A DNA stretch of 64,000 nucleotides from contig NZ_CP042301.2 of NCBI RefSeq assembly GCF_007922615.2, forward strand, positions 3,394,001-3,458,000, in the 5' to 3' direction. This document shows, in pieces, positions 9,187-18,024 of this stretch; the stretch's first letter is position 1, and every line of letters begins with the position of its first letter. The translations under genes and the position numbers were made by a program. Source of the stretch: Nitratireductor mangrovi. Its GTDB lineage: Bacteria > Pseudomonadota > Alphaproteobacteria > Rhizobiales > Rhizobiaceae. The notes under the pieces are model-generated. The model saw only the letters and a list, made by a program, of their open reading frames with translations. It had not been told where the DNA came from and made no database searches.

Positions 9187-10574
9187 CAGACCATCTCCAT
9201 CAGCATGGCGCCGCCCTGCCCGCCGCCGATGCATTCGGTGGCCACGCCGCGCTTCAGCTTCAAGCGGCGCATGGCGTTGACGAGATGCAGCACGATGCGG
9301 TTGCCGCTGGTGCCGACCGGATGGCCGAGGCTGATCGCGCCGCCGTCGACATTGAGGCGTCCGCGGTCGATTGCCCCGAACGGCTTTTTCAGCCCCAGCA
9401 CCTCGCGGCAGTAGGTCTCGTCTTCCCAGGCCGCCAGGCAACCGAGCACCTGCGCGGCGAAAGCCTCGTTGAGTTCCCACAGATCGACGTCGGCAGCGCC
9501 GAGCCGGTTGCGCGAAAGCAGCGCGGTCGAGCACAGCGTCGGCCCCAGCCCCATGATGGAAGGATCGAGCGCCGACCACTCGCTGTCGACGATCTTGGCC
9601 ATCGGCTCGAGCTCGTGCTTTTCAACCGCGGCCTCCGAGGCCAGCACCACCCAGGACGCCCCGTCGGTGATCTGCGAGGAGTTGCCGGCCGTGACCTTGC
9701 CGTAGGGCTTCTCGAAGACCGGCTTCAGGCCGGCGAGCTTTTCCATCGACGTGTCCGGCCGGACCCCGTCATCGTGGTCGTAGACGGTGCCGTCTTGGTC
9801 GACCGCCGGGATCAACTCGCCGCTCAGAAAGCCTTCCTGCTGGGCCCGCGATAGCCGCCGGTGGCTTTCAAGCGCATAGGCATCCGCCGCCTCGCGGGAA
9901 ATGCCGAACAGGTGCCCGACCAGCTCTGCGGTCTGGCCCATGTTGAGGTCGGTGATCGGATCGGTGAGGCCGCGTTCCAGGCCGATGACCGGCTTGGCCA
10001 TCTCGGGCCGGAGACCGGTGAGCGCCGTGGTCTTGGCCCAGGCCGATTTCGCGGTGGCGAATTCGCCGAACCATTCCACTGCCTCCTGACGCAGGACCAG
10101 CGGCGCGTGCGAAAGCGCCTCGGCGCCGCCGGCCAGAACGAGATCGGCGTTGCCGTCCTCGATCATGCGGAAGGCGGTGTCGATCGACTGCATGCCGGAG
10201 CCGCAATTGATCTGCACGGTGAAGGCCACCATCGCATCGCCCATGCCGAGCCGCAGCGCCGCGACGCGGGCCGGGTTCATCTCGTCGGCGATGACGTTGA
10301 CGCAACCGATGATGACAAGATCGAAACTGTCGGGCGAAAAAGGCTGGCGCAGCAGAAGCGGACGCCCGCACTGCACTGCCAGATCGACCGGCGTGAACGG
10401 CCCCGGCTTGGCCCGGGCGCGCAGGAATGGCGTGCGCGCGCCGTCAACGAGATAAACGGCACGGCCAGCCCTGCTGCGCGTCGCCGATCTGGTCGAAGCC
10501 GCCGTCTGCGCCTGGCGGGGGTTTGTCCGGCGGCTGGCCGGGCTCTTCGGGTTTCCGGCGGGTTTTCTTGCCAA
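9186..10574 (-). CDS. Thiolase, acetyl-CoA C-acyltransferase (FadI-like)
   Basis: This thiolase of about 462 residues cleaves 3-oxoacyl-CoA with CoA, the last step of beta-oxidation. The acyl-enzyme cysteine lies in NCGSGMQS, the histidine in SLGHPVGTSGNR and the second catalytic cysteine in ECIGGGQGGAM. The open frame extends to 10661; I start at TTG 10574 because GGAGG stands four bases before it. About 40 Ser/Ala/Arg-rich residues precede the catalytic fold, an unstructured extension. It is the first gene of the coupled thiolase-fadJ-CoA hydrolase set. It could conceivably also serve 3-oxoadipyl-CoA from the ring-cleavage pathway next door, but its context and FadI-like sequence favour fatty acids. 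Confidence 0.88.
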   Translation of the reverse strand: MARKPAGNPKSPASRRTNPRQAQTAASTRSATRSRAGRAVYLVDGARTPFLRARAKPGPFTPVDLAVQCGRPLLLRQPFSPDSFDLVIIGCVNVIADEMNPARVAALRLGMGDAMVAFTVQINCGSGMQSIDTAFRMIEDGNADLVLAGGAEALSHAPLVLRQEAVEWFGEFATAKSAWAKTTALTGLRPEMAKPVIGLERGLTDPITDLNMGQTAELVGHLFGISREAADAYALESHRRLSRAQQEGFLSGELIPAVDQDGTVYDHDDGVRPDTSMEKLAGLKPVFEKPYGKVTAGNSSQITDGASWVVLASEAAVEKHELEPMAKIVDSEWSALDPSIMGLGPTLCSTALLSRNRLGAADVDLWELNEAFAAQVLGCLAAWEDETYCREVLGLKKPFGAIDRGRLNVDGGAISLGHPVGTSGNRIVLHLVNAMRRLKLKRGVATECIGGGQGGAMLMEMV

Positions 10575-10675
10575 GTTCCCTCCGTGTGGCCGTCGTTCTG
10601 CGCGCCGATCCTTCGGCGGCTGTGCAGGAACAACGTAGGACAGACGGAGGGGGTTCCGCAAATCGGCGAGCCCTA

Positions 10676-10697
10676 CCGACCTTTCCGCAGAGGTCGG
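10676..10697 (-). terminator. Possible terminator-like hairpin after the ten-gene catabolic operon
   Basis: CCGACCT and AGGTCGG form a seven-pair stem with an eight-base loop, 12 bases beyond the stop of the last gene of the minus-strand operon. There is no T-run after it on the minus strand, so it is at best a weak or Rho-assisted end. The rest of the 134-base gap must also hold the promoter of the thiolase operon. Confidence 0.3.
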
Positions 10698-10708
10698 GCT
10701 GGCGGCCT

Positions 10709-11596
10709 TTACCGCTTCTGTCGCGCGAGGACGAAATCGTGCTCGACCTGCCAGAACGGCGCCGTGAGTTGCAGCTCCTTTGCCGCCGCCGCATCGTCCA
10801 CCTTCCGGAATTCGGCGAGCAGGCTTTCCTTCACCCCGAACACCGCGTCGGAATTGATATAGGGATCGTCCGGGTCGAAGATGTGGGTGGTCAGCGTTTC
10901 GAACCCGTCGGCCTTGATGATGTAGTGCAGATGCGCCGGCCTGAAGGGGTGACGCCCGAGCGATCCGAGCAGCTTGCCAACCGGCCCGTCGTCGGGGATC
11001 GGGTAGAATTTCGGCTTTACGGCGCGAAACCAGTAGCGGCCGTCAGGGCCGGTCCTGAACACGCCGCGCAGATTGAAATCCGGCTGGATGCCCTTCTGCT
11101 GGACGTCGTAGAAACCCTCGTCATTGGCCTGCCAGACGTCGATGACGGCGCCGGCCAGTGGATTGCCCTCGGTGTCGAGGATGCGGCCCGACACCGCCAT
11201 GTCCTCGCCCTTGGCGTCGAGGCAGATGTTGGCGCCCATGGGCAGTTCGGGCGCATTGGCGACGTGGAACGGGCCGAGCACCGTCGATTCCGAAGCGCCG
11301 GACGGCTTGCGGTTGTTGATCGCGTCGACCAGCATCGAAACGCCGAGCACATCGGAGAGAAGGATGAATTCCTGGCGCCAGTCGTTGCACATGTGCCCGG
11401 TCCGGGTGAGGAACATGATCGCCTCGAACCATTCCTCCTGGGTCGGCTCTATCTCCTTGACGGCTTCGTGCAGCTTGCGGGTAATGACCTCCATGACGAC
11501 CTTCAGCCGTTCGTCTTTCGCCCCGACGTTGCGGCCCGTGACCACCTCGACGGAGTTCTCCTCCGTGAAGAAACCCTTCTCGTGCGCTGCGGTCAT
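10709..11596 (-). CDS. Intradiol ring-cleavage dioxygenase, hydroxyquinol 1,2-dioxygenase type (copy 1)
   Basis: This 295-residue Fe(III) intradiol dioxygenase is predicted to open hydroxyquinol (1,2,4-trihydroxybenzene) to maleylacetate, or possibly catechol to muconate. All four iron ligands can be placed by family alignment: Tyr in WQANDEGFY, Tyr in KFYPIPDDGP, and the two His of RPAHLHY. The Y-P-I-P-D-D-G-P and GRHPFRPAHLH forms are closer to hydroxyquinol than to catechol enzymes. The frame is open to 11764, but that part overlaps the hydroxylase gene; ATG 11596 gives the family-like N-terminus. It follows the hydroxylase by five bases and is the last gene of the operon. Confidence 0.88.
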   Translation of the reverse strand: MTAAHEKGFFTEENSVEVVTGRNVGAKDERLKVVMEVITRKLHEAVKEIEPTQEEWFEAIMFLTRTGHMCNDWRQEFILLSDVLGVSMLVDAINNRKPSGASESTVLGPFHVANAPELPMGANICLDAKGEDMAVSGRILDTEGNPLAGAVIDVWQANDEGFYDVQQKGIQPDFNLRGVFRTGPDGRYWFRAVKPKFYPIPDDGPVGKLLGSLGRHPFRPAHLHYIIKADGFETLTTHIFDPDDPYINSDAVFGVKESLLAEFRKVDDAAAAKELQLTAPFWQVEHDFVLARQKR

Positions 11597-11601
11597 GGCG
11601 T

Positions 11602-13356
11602 TCACCTGTCGAGGACGGTTTTGAGGACGCGGCGGAGCTCGGCGGCAGGATCTTCGGCAATCGTGTCGCGGCGCCAGGCGACGTGCTGGTCGGGCCGGGT
11701 CAGAATGACGCCCGAATCGCGCACTTCGCGGGCGCGCGCCCAGTCGCCGGTGAAATCGTGCCATTGCTGGCGTGGCCCGATCACATGCGCGGCGATCTCG
11801 ATACCGAACTCCTCGCCGACCTCGGCGGCGGCGTCGACCCAGCCCTGACCGCCGATGCCGGTCAGAACGGCGAAGCTTCCCTTGCCTGCCAGGTCGAGCG
11901 TGGAGACCTTCGATCCGTCATCGGCGAAAACCCAGGCATGCGGCAGCCTGGCGCCGGGAAAGGTCGTCGGCTGGTAGTGCAACTCCGGGTCCTTGTCGAA
12001 GGGCGGCTCGGACTGGCCGTCCATGAGCACCGCGTCGGACTTGTAGCGGTGGTTCATCTCGACGCCGTGTGCGTCGAACTCGTAGACCTTGGAGGCGATC
12101 GCCTTGCGCACCGCCTCGCGTTGTCTTTCGGCTTCCGGCGTGTCGTCGCAGCGGGCGTCCATGTTCTGCTGCATCTTGACCGGGTCGATCGATTCCAGCA
12201 GACCCAGGGCCTCGAAGATCGGGCCGAACTCCTCGATCGACTGGTTGGCGCGCGTCACGATCTGCTTGGCGACGGGCGCGCGCTCGTCCTGATAGCTGGC
12301 GAGCAGCTTCGGCCCCGCCTGCCCCTTGAGCACCATGGAAAGCTTCCAGGCGAGGTTGAAGCCGTCCTGGATCGAGGTGTTCGAGCCGAGCCCGTTGGAG
12401 GGCGGATGGCGGTGCGTGGCGTCGCCCATGCAGAAGACGCGGCCATTGGACATGGTGGTCGCGTACATGTTGTTGACGGTCCAGGTGGAGACCGATTGCA
12501 GGTCGATTTCCAGCTCGGGATCGCCGACGAGGTCGCGCGCGACCTTGGTGGCGAAGGCCTCGTCGACCTCGGGCTCCGGTTCGTTGATGTCGTAGCCCCA
12601 GACGATCAGCCACTCGTTCCAGGGCCGCACCATGCGCACCAGGCCCATGCCGATGCCGCCGACATTGGAGCCCGGCTGCAGCACCCAGTAGAGCACGGAA
12701 GGGCGGTGGGCGACATATTTCGACAGGTCGGCCTTGAACAGGATGTTCATCGAGCCGCCGACGCCCATCTTGCCTTCGAACTCGAGGCCCGCATGTTCGG
12801 CGACCCTGGAGTTGCCGCCGTCGGCGCCGACCAGATATTTCGAGCGGATGGTGATGTTCCTGCCGGTCAGCCGGTCGCGACAGGTCGTGGTGACGCCCTC
12901 GGCGTCCTGCTCGTGGGAGAGATACTCCGTCGACATGCGCGCCTGGGTGCCGCGCGAGCACGCCGTCTTGAAGAGCAGCGGCTCCATGAAGGTCTGCGGC
13001 AGATCGTTCATGAAGGACGGCGACGAAAGCTGGTGCTCGGCGCGGGAGAGCGGATGCTTGCCCCAGGTCTTCAGCCTGCCGATCTCCTCGCCGGCAAGCG
13101 ACGTGCAGAAGATGTTCTCGCCCATCAGATCCTGTTCGGTGGCAAAGAGGTAGGCCTCCTTCTCCACCTCCGTACCGAGGTCGCGCAGCACCTCCATCGT
13201 GCGCTGGTTGGTGATGTGCGCACGCGGCGTGTTGGCAAGCCAGCGGTAGCGGTTGATCACCATGTTCTCCACGCCATAGGTGGACAACAGCGCAGCAGTC
13301 GCCGAACCCGCGGGCCCGGTGCCGATGACGAGAACGTCGGTAGTGATGTCAGCCAT
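11602..13356 (-). CDS. FAD-dependent phenol/2,4-dichlorophenol hydroxylase-like monooxygenase
   Basis: This 584-residue class A flavoprotein hydroxylase of the PheA/TfdB group adds an ortho hydroxyl group to a phenolic ring using NAD(P)H and O2. The dinucleotide motif VIGTGPAGSATAALL (residues 10-24), the DG motif YLVGADGGNSRV and the GD motif GDATHRHPPSNGLGSN are intact, and a thioredoxin-like C-terminal domain is expected at this length. Placed directly before a hydroxyquinol-type dioxygenase, it probably turns a resorcinol- or hydroquinone-type ring into hydroxyquinol. It overlaps the end of the upstream permease gene by eight bases. The substrate is inferred from context only. Confidence 0.85.
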   Translation of the reverse strand: MADITTDVLVIGTGPAGSATAALLSTYGVENMVINRYRWLANTPRAHITNQRTMEVLRDLGTEVEKEAYLFATEQDLMGENIFCTSLAGEEIGRLKTWGKHPLSRAEHQLSSPSFMNDLPQTFMEPLLFKTACSRGTQARMSTEYLSHEQDAEGVTTTCRDRLTGRNITIRSKYLVGADGGNSRVAEHAGLEFEGKMGVGGSMNILFKADLSKYVAHRPSVLYWVLQPGSNVGGIGMGLVRMVRPWNEWLIVWGYDINEPEPEVDEAFATKVARDLVGDPELEIDLQSVSTWTVNNMYATTMSNGRVFCMGDATHRHPPSNGLGSNTSIQDGFNLAWKLSMVLKGQAGPKLLASYQDERAPVAKQIVTRANQSIEEFGPIFEALGLLESIDPVKMQQNMDARCDDTPEAERQREAVRKAIASKVYEFDAHGVEMNHRYKSDAVLMDGQSEPPFDKDPELHYQPTTFPGARLPHAWVFADDGSKVSTLDLAGKGSFAVLTGIGGQGWVDAAAEVGEEFGIEIAAHVIGPRQQWHDFTGDWARAREVRDSGVILTRPDQHVAWRRDTIAEDPAAELRRVLKTVLDR

Positions 13357-14443
13357 GCGGCTCTCCCCCTTGATGCGAACTTTCGGTGATGGCCGGGCCG
13401 CCGGTCAGGATGCGGCGAACCGGAAAGAACTGGATGCCGGTACGATCCGAGAACAGGCCCCAAAGGCCGCGCGGCGCGAACAGCATTACCAGGATGCCGA
13501 TCAGGCCAAGCACGAGCAGGTACCAGGAGCCGTAGTCGGCCAGCAGGTTCTGCAGAACAAAAAAGACAAGGACGCCGACGATCGGTCCCTCGATGGTGCC
13601 GATGCCGCCGATGACCACGATGAAGATGACATAGGCGGTCCAGTCGACCACCGAGAAGGCGGCGTCCGGCGAGATGCGGGCCGTCTGGACATAGATCAGC
13701 GCCCCGGCAAGGCCGGTGACGAAGGCGGAACCGACATAGATTACCCATCGCAGCCGCGCCCCGTCGACGCCGAGGGCGGCGGCTGCCTGGTGGTTGTCCC
13801 TCACCGCCGCGAGCCCTAGCCCCTGGCGGGTGCGCAGCAGCTTGTAGACGGCCCCGATGGTGAGCGCGGCAAGCAGCAGCGCGAGCCAGTAGGTCAGGAT
13901 GTCTGAAGCGTGCGAGGAGCGCACGCCGAACCATTCGGCGATCGCCTCAACCACCGCCATGTCGCGGGTGGCTCCGGAAGGAAGCGACGTTCCTGTGCCC
14001 CCGCCAAGCGCCTTCCATTGCGCGAGCAGGAGGCGGACCACCTCGGCGACGACCCAGGTGCCGATCGCGAAATAGGCGCCATGCAGGCGGAAGGCGAAGA
14101 ACCCGGTCGGGATGGAAAGCAGCGCCGCCGCGACACCGCCGGCGAGGATCGCGGTGACGGGATCGATCCCCCACAGGCTGACGCAGGCGAACATGGCATA
14201 GGCGCCAAAGCCGACAAAGGCCTGCTGCCCGACCGAGACGAGCCCGGCATAGCCGGCGAGCAGGTTCCAGCTCTGCGCCAGCACCAGCATGGTCAGGATG
14301 GAAAAGAGATCGCGCAGCATGCTGCGCCCGATGAAGAACGGCGCCAGCAGGCCGACAACGACCAACACCAGGGCAACGACGGCGAAGCCGGTCGACGCGC
14401 GGGTGCGTGTCTCGACCTTCCAGTTGCGAACGGTTGCGTCCAT
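13349..14443 (-). CDS. Branched-chain-type ABC transporter permease (LivM-like)
   Basis: This 364-residue inner-membrane permease of the LivM type has many hydrophobic helices and the family signature WNLLAGYAGLVSVGQQAFVGFGAY near residues 58-82. The EAA-like cytoplasmic loop GLAAVRDNHQAAAALGVD contacts the ATPases. It pairs with the LivH-like permease encoded just upstream, nine bases away. The system takes up an organic acid rather than necessarily an amino acid, since its genes are mixed with aromatic-ring enzymes in one operon. The last residues overlap the hydroxylase start by eight bases. Confidence 0.88.
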   Translation of the reverse strand: MDATVRNWKVETRTRASTGFAVVALVLVVVGLLAPFFIGRSMLRDLFSILTMLVLAQSWNLLAGYAGLVSVGQQAFVGFGAYAMFACVSLWGIDPVTAILAGGVAAALLSIPTGFFAFRLHGAYFAIGTWVVAEVVRLLLAQWKALGGGTGTSLPSGATRDMAVVEAIAEWFGVRSSHASDILTYWLALLLAALTIGAVYKLLRTRQGLGLAAVRDNHQAAAALGVDGARLRWVIYVGSAFVTGLAGALIYVQTARISPDAAFSVVDWTAYVIFIVVIGGIGTIEGPIVGVLVFFVLQNLLADYGSWYLLVLGLIGILVMLFAPRGLWGLFSDRTGIQFFPVRRILTGGPAITESSHQGGEPHG

Positions 14444-14452
14444 GGCGTGCTC

Positions 14453-15319
14453 CTAGTCGGCGGCGCGCGGGAAGAGGCCGCGCGGCCTGACGATGAGCAC
14501 GACCAGGAAGGCGACATGGCCCGCGAGGATCTGCCACTCCGGATTGACCGCGGCGCCGACCGTCTGGGCGACGCCGATGATGATGCCGCCGGCAAGCGTG
14601 CCCCACAGCGAGCCGAGGCCGCCGATGATGACCGCCTCGAAAGCGTAGATCAGCCGCGCAGGACCGATGGTCGGGTCGAAATTGGCGCGGGTGCCGAGAT
14701 AGAGCGCGGCAATGGTGACGACGACCATCGCGATACCGGTGGCGGTGGCGAAGACGCGCCGGGGCTCGACGCCCATGAGGCCGGCCGTCACCGGGTCGTC
14801 CGATGTCGCCCGGAACGCGCGCCCGAGGGCGGTGCCGTAGAAGACACGGTTGAGAATGACGATAACCGCGACCGCCGAGACGAAGGTGAGCAACGGCATC
14901 ACCCCAACACTGACCGCGCCAAGATCGAGCGATGCCGTTTCGAGCGCGCCGCCCGCCGGGATGCGGCGGCTGTCGGCGGAAAAGCCTTCCAGCAGGGCGT
15001 TCTGGATCACGATCGAAAGGCCGAACGTGACCAGCAGCGGCGGCAGGATGTCGTCGCCGAGCGTCCGGTTGAGAACGTGGTACTGGAGAAACCAGCCGAC
15101 CGCGAACATCAGCGGCGCCGCCACCAGCGCGGCGACGAAGGCATTGAGCCCGAGCGCTGTGACCAGGAGGAGGATCAGGAAGGCAGCCAGCACGATCAGG
15201 TCGCCATGGGCGAGATTGACCAGCCGCATGATGCCGAAGACGAGGCTGAGGCCGGCCGCAAACAGCGCGTAGAGCCCGCCCAGCAGGATGCCTTGCACGA
15301 TGGTGTCGAGCCAGTTCAT
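14453..15319 (-). CDS. Branched-chain-type ABC transporter permease (LivH-like)
   Basis: This 288-residue inner-membrane permease begins MNWLDTIVQGILLGGLYAL and contains GIMRLVNLAHGDLIVLAAF, the standard LivH signature. Near the C-terminus RLIYAFEAVIIGGLGSLWG is the conserved membrane-proximal stretch. The open frame runs upstream to 15691 as a shadow of the ATPase gene; ATG 15319 overlaps the ATPase stop in an ATGA and gives the family-like start. It should form the heterodimeric channel with the LivM-like protein. Confidence 0.88.
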   Translation of the reverse strand: MNWLDTIVQGILLGGLYALFAAGLSLVFGIMRLVNLAHGDLIVLAAFLILLLVTALGLNAFVAALVAAPLMFAVGWFLQYHVLNRTLGDDILPPLLVTFGLSIVIQNALLEGFSADSRRIPAGGALETASLDLGAVSVGVMPLLTFVSAVAVIVILNRVFYGTALGRAFRATSDDPVTAGLMGVEPRRVFATATGIAMVVVTIAALYLGTRANFDPTIGPARLIYAFEAVIIGGLGSLWGTLAGGIIIGVAQTVGAAVNPEWQILAGHVAFLVVLIVRPRGLFPRAAD

Positions 15320-16026
15320 GCCGCCACCCCGAAATAGGCGGCGTGGATGTCGTCGCGGGTCAGCGACGCCGGTGTGCCGGTCAGCGTCACCCGACCTTCC
15401 ATGAGGCAATAGACGCGGTCGGCGACCTTGAGCGCCTGACCGATATTCTGCTCCACGACGATCACGGATGCCCCGCTTGCCAGGATGCGCGGAAAGGCCG
15501 CGTAGATGTCGCGGATGACGACCGGAGCGAGGCCGAGGCTGATTTCGTCGCAAAGGAGCACGCGCGGATTGGACATCAGCGCGCGCCCGATCGCCACCAT
15601 CTGCTGCTGGCCGCCCGAGAGCGCGGTGCCCGGATTGTCGCGGCGTTCGCGCAGGACCGGAAACAGCTCGTAGATGGTTTCCAGCGACCATACGCCGTCG
15701 ACCGCGCGGCCGTGGCGGCCGATCAGAAGGTTCTCCTCGACCGACAGCGACGGAAACAGGCGGCGGCCCTCCGGCACCATCGCGATGCCGCGTGCCATGA
15801 CCTTCGGCGCCGAAAGTGCGCCGATCGGCTCACCATTAAAGACGATCTCGTCGGCGGCGTTGGCAAGCACGCCAGCGATCGAGCGCAGCAAGGTGGTCTT
15901 GCCGGCGCCATTTGCTCCTATGACGGCGACGGTCTCACCGGGCCCTAGTGCGATGTCGACGCCGAACAGGGCCTGGAAGTCGCCGTAGCGGGCCGAAAGG
16001 CGCCTCGTTTCCAGCAGCATGCTCAC
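15316..16026 (-). CDS. Branched-chain-type ABC transporter ATP-binding protein (LivF-like)
   Basis: This 236-residue ATPase powers the importer. It has Walker A GANGAGKTTL, the ABC signature LSGGQQQMVAIGRAL, Walker B VLLCDEISLGLAP and a switch histidine equivalent replaced in VVEQNIGQAL, as is usual for LivF (Q-N). The GTG start at 16026 overlaps the stop of the PhzS-like monooxygenase gene (GTGA); an ATG two codons downstream at 16020 is the alternative. Its partner LivG-like ATPase lies on the other side of the monooxygenase gene, an unusual split. Confidence 0.9.
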   Translation of the reverse strand: MSMLLETRRLSARYGDFQALFGVDIALGPGETVAVIGANGAGKTTLLRSIAGVLANAADEIVFNGEPIGALSAPKVMARGIAMVPEGRRLFPSLSVEENLLIGRHGRAVDGVWSLETIYELFPVLRERRDNPGTALSGGQQQMVAIGRALMSNPRVLLCDEISLGLAPVVIRDIYAAFPRILASGASVIVVEQNIGQALKVADRVYCLMEGRVTLTGTPASLTRDDIHAAYFGVAA

Positions 16027-17249
16027 TCGGCCCTCCGCGTAAAGCCCGCGACCTGGCGATAGCGGCTCGCCACCGCCTCGACTTCATGCGGGGCGATGAG
16101 ATCCTCGAGGGCGTCATCAGGACCGGTGAGGCGGGCGTCGGCGATGTCGAGAACCTGTTCCGGTCCGGCCTGGCGATTGGCAAGCACGACGCCGGACGTC
16201 CTGGGCAGCCGATCCGCCTCATAAGTCGCCAGCCCCTCATCGACCGACACCGCTTCGCCGAGATGGGCGGCCAGAGCGCCGGCATCGATGATCGCCTGGG
16301 AAGCACCATTCGCGCCGATCGGGTACATCGGATGGGCGGCGTCGCCGAGCAGCGTCGCCCGGCCCCGCCCCCAGTGCCCGAGCGGATCGCGATCGATCAT
16401 CGGATATTCGAGCACGGTCTCGGTCGAACTCATCAGTTCGACGATGTCGATATCGGGCATGCGGAATTCGCTGAACGCCGAGATGAAGTCCCGATCGCCG
16501 CGGTCCGCCCAGCCGGCCTCCGTCGCCGGCCTCGGCCGGTCGTGGCGCACCTCGGCGACCCAGTTGACGAGCGAGCGCCCGCGCCGGCGCGCTTTCTCCG
16601 AAATCGGGTAGCAGACGAACTTCACATCATGGTTGCCGGCGATGAACATGGTGCGGCCGTCGCCGAAGGGTTCGCGCTCGACGGCGCCGCGAAACATCAT
16701 CATTCCCTCGGCATGGGCCGGCCCTTCGTCGGGATGGAGGATGGAACGAACGCGCGAGTGAAACCCGTCCGCGCCGACCAGCAGGTCGCCGCCGACTTTG
16801 ATCGTTTCGCCCGACGGCGTACGGAAGCGGGCGGTCACCCCGCCGCAGGTCTGCTCGAAGGTCTCGAGCCGCATCCCCGTTTGCACCGCTTCTTCGCCGA
16901 GCCTTTCGCGGACCGCGTCGAGCAGGAGCATCTGGAGGTGGCCGCGATGGATCGAATATTGCGGGTGCTCGAAGCCGGCCTCGATGCCACGCGGATCCGA
17001 CGCGATCAGGTGGCCGTAGCGGGTCCGGTATTCGATGGCGCGGGTGCGAATCCCGCTGCGGTCGAGTGCATCGCCCAGGCCGAGCCCGTAGAGCACGCGC
17101 GCGCCATGCGGCAGAAGGTTGATACCGACACCGAGCGGCCGCAACGCGGCCACGGCCTCGAACACGGTCGCGCGAATTCCGTTCGCGTGAAGCGCCAATG
17201 CGGCAGCCAGACCGCCGATCCCGCCACCGATGACCAGCGCGTGTTTCAT
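16023..17249 (-). CDS. PhzS-like flavin-dependent monooxygenase
   Basis: This 408-residue class A flavoprotein monooxygenase resembles PhzS and salicylate-hydroxylase-type enzymes. Visible motifs are VIGGGIGGLAAALAL (residues 5-19), LGVGINLLPHGARVL, the DG motif LLVGADGFHSRVR and the GD motif LGDAAHPMYPIGANGASQ. Related enzymes hydroxylate aromatic acids, some with loss of the carboxyl group, so it may convert a hydroxybenzoate-type acid into a di- or trihydroxybenzene for the dioxygenases. It is coupled by four-base overlaps to the LivG-like gene before it and the LivF-like gene after it. The substrate is not identifiable. Confidence 0.85.
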   Translation of the reverse strand: MKHALVIGGGIGGLAAALALHANGIRATVFEAVAALRPLGVGINLLPHGARVLYGLGLGDALDRSGIRTRAIEYRTRYGHLIASDPRGIEAGFEHPQYSIHRGHLQMLLLDAVRERLGEEAVQTGMRLETFEQTCGGVTARFRTPSGETIKVGGDLLVGADGFHSRVRSILHPDEGPAHAEGMMMFRGAVEREPFGDGRTMFIAGNHDVKFVCYPISEKARRRGRSLVNWVAEVRHDRPRPATEAGWADRGDRDFISAFSEFRMPDIDIVELMSSTETVLEYPMIDRDPLGHWGRGRATLLGDAAHPMYPIGANGASQAIIDAGALAAHLGEAVSVDEGLATYEADRLPRTSGVVLANRQAGPEQVLDIADARLTGPDDALEDLIAPHEVEAVASRYRQVAGFTRRAE

Positions 17250-17968
17250 ACTTCGATGCCCAGATAGATCTCGCGGACCGCGCGCGACTCCATGATCTCC
17301 GCCGGATCGCCGATGCCGATCACCTTGCCGAAGTCGAGCACGAGGAGGCGGTCGACCACGGAGGTCAGCGCGTGGAGCACATGCTCGATCCAGACGATGG
17401 TGACGCCGCCGCCATGGACGCGCCGGATCGTCTCCACGAGCTGACCGCATTCGGCTTCCGTCAGCCCGCCGGCGATCTCGTCGAGCAGAAGCAGCGTCGG
17501 CTGCGTCGCCAGCGCGCGGGCCAGTTCCAGCCTTTTGCGTTCGAGCAGCGACAGACCGCCGGCAGGCACGTTGGCCCGCCGCACGAGACCGGTCTCGGCC
17601 AGGATATCCGCGCAGGCATCGGCGGCCTCGGCCTCGCTCGCCCCCGAACCGAACATCGCCGCGACGAGCAGGTTCTCGAACACCGTCAGCTTCTCGAAGG
17701 GCTGAGGGATCTGGAACGTACGGCCGATCCCCATCAGACAGCGCTGCATCGGGTGCGTCCGGGTGATGTCCCGGCCCGAAAAGGCGATGCGGCCGCCGTC
17801 GACGGCGACGTTGCCGGTGATCAGGTTGAACAGCGTCGACTTGCCGGCGCCGTTCGGGCCGATGATGCCCAGTGCCTGACCCGCCGGAACGTCGAACGAG
17901 ACGTCGTCGGCCACCCTGAGGGCGCCGAAGCTCTTGTTCACCTGTTCCAGCTTGAGAACCGATGTCAC
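17246..17968 (-). CDS. Branched-chain-type ABC transporter ATP-binding protein (LivG-like)
   Basis: This 240-residue ATPase has Walker A GPNGAGKSTLFNLI, the LivG-typical GIGRTFQIPQPFEKLTVFENLL, signature LSLLERKRLELARAL and Walker B LLLLDEIAGGLT followed by IVWIEHVLHAL. I start at GTG 17968, about ten bases after GAGGAG; the frame extends much further upstream only as a shadow. It is separated from the binding-protein gene by a hairpin and from its partner ATPase gene by a monooxygenase gene. Confidence 0.88.
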   Translation of the reverse strand: MTSVLKLEQVNKSFGALRVADDVSFDVPAGQALGIIGPNGAGKSTLFNLITGNVAVDGGRIAFSGRDITRTHPMQRCLMGIGRTFQIPQPFEKLTVFENLLVAAMFGSGASEAEAADACADILAETGLVRRANVPAGGLSLLERKRLELARALATQPTLLLLDEIAGGLTEAECGQLVETIRRVHGGGVTIVWIEHVLHALTSVVDRLLVLDFGKVIGIGDPAEIMESRAVREIYLGIEV

Positions 17969-17992
17969 GCGTATCCACTCCTCGATGAGGCA

Positions 17993-18016
17993 GGCGGACG
18001 GGAATCCCCGTCCGCC
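17993..18016 (-). promoter_or_regulatory. GC-rich hairpin between binding-protein gene and livG-like gene
   Basis: GGCGGACGGG and CCCGTCCGCC form a perfect ten-pair stem with a four-base loop, eight bases after the binding-protein stop. No T-run follows, so I read it as a 3'-end protector or partial attenuator that lets the binding protein be made in excess over the membrane components. Confidence 0.6.
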
Positions 18017-18024
18017 TTGCCGCT

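Noticed and set aside
7774..9414. A 546-codon open frame antisense to fadJ and the thiolase gene
   Set aside because: It crosses the boundary of two coupled genes and shows no domain, so it is a shadow.
11683..13389. A 568-codon open frame antisense to the hydroxylase gene
   Set aside because: Shadow of a well supported gene; no ribosome site or domain.
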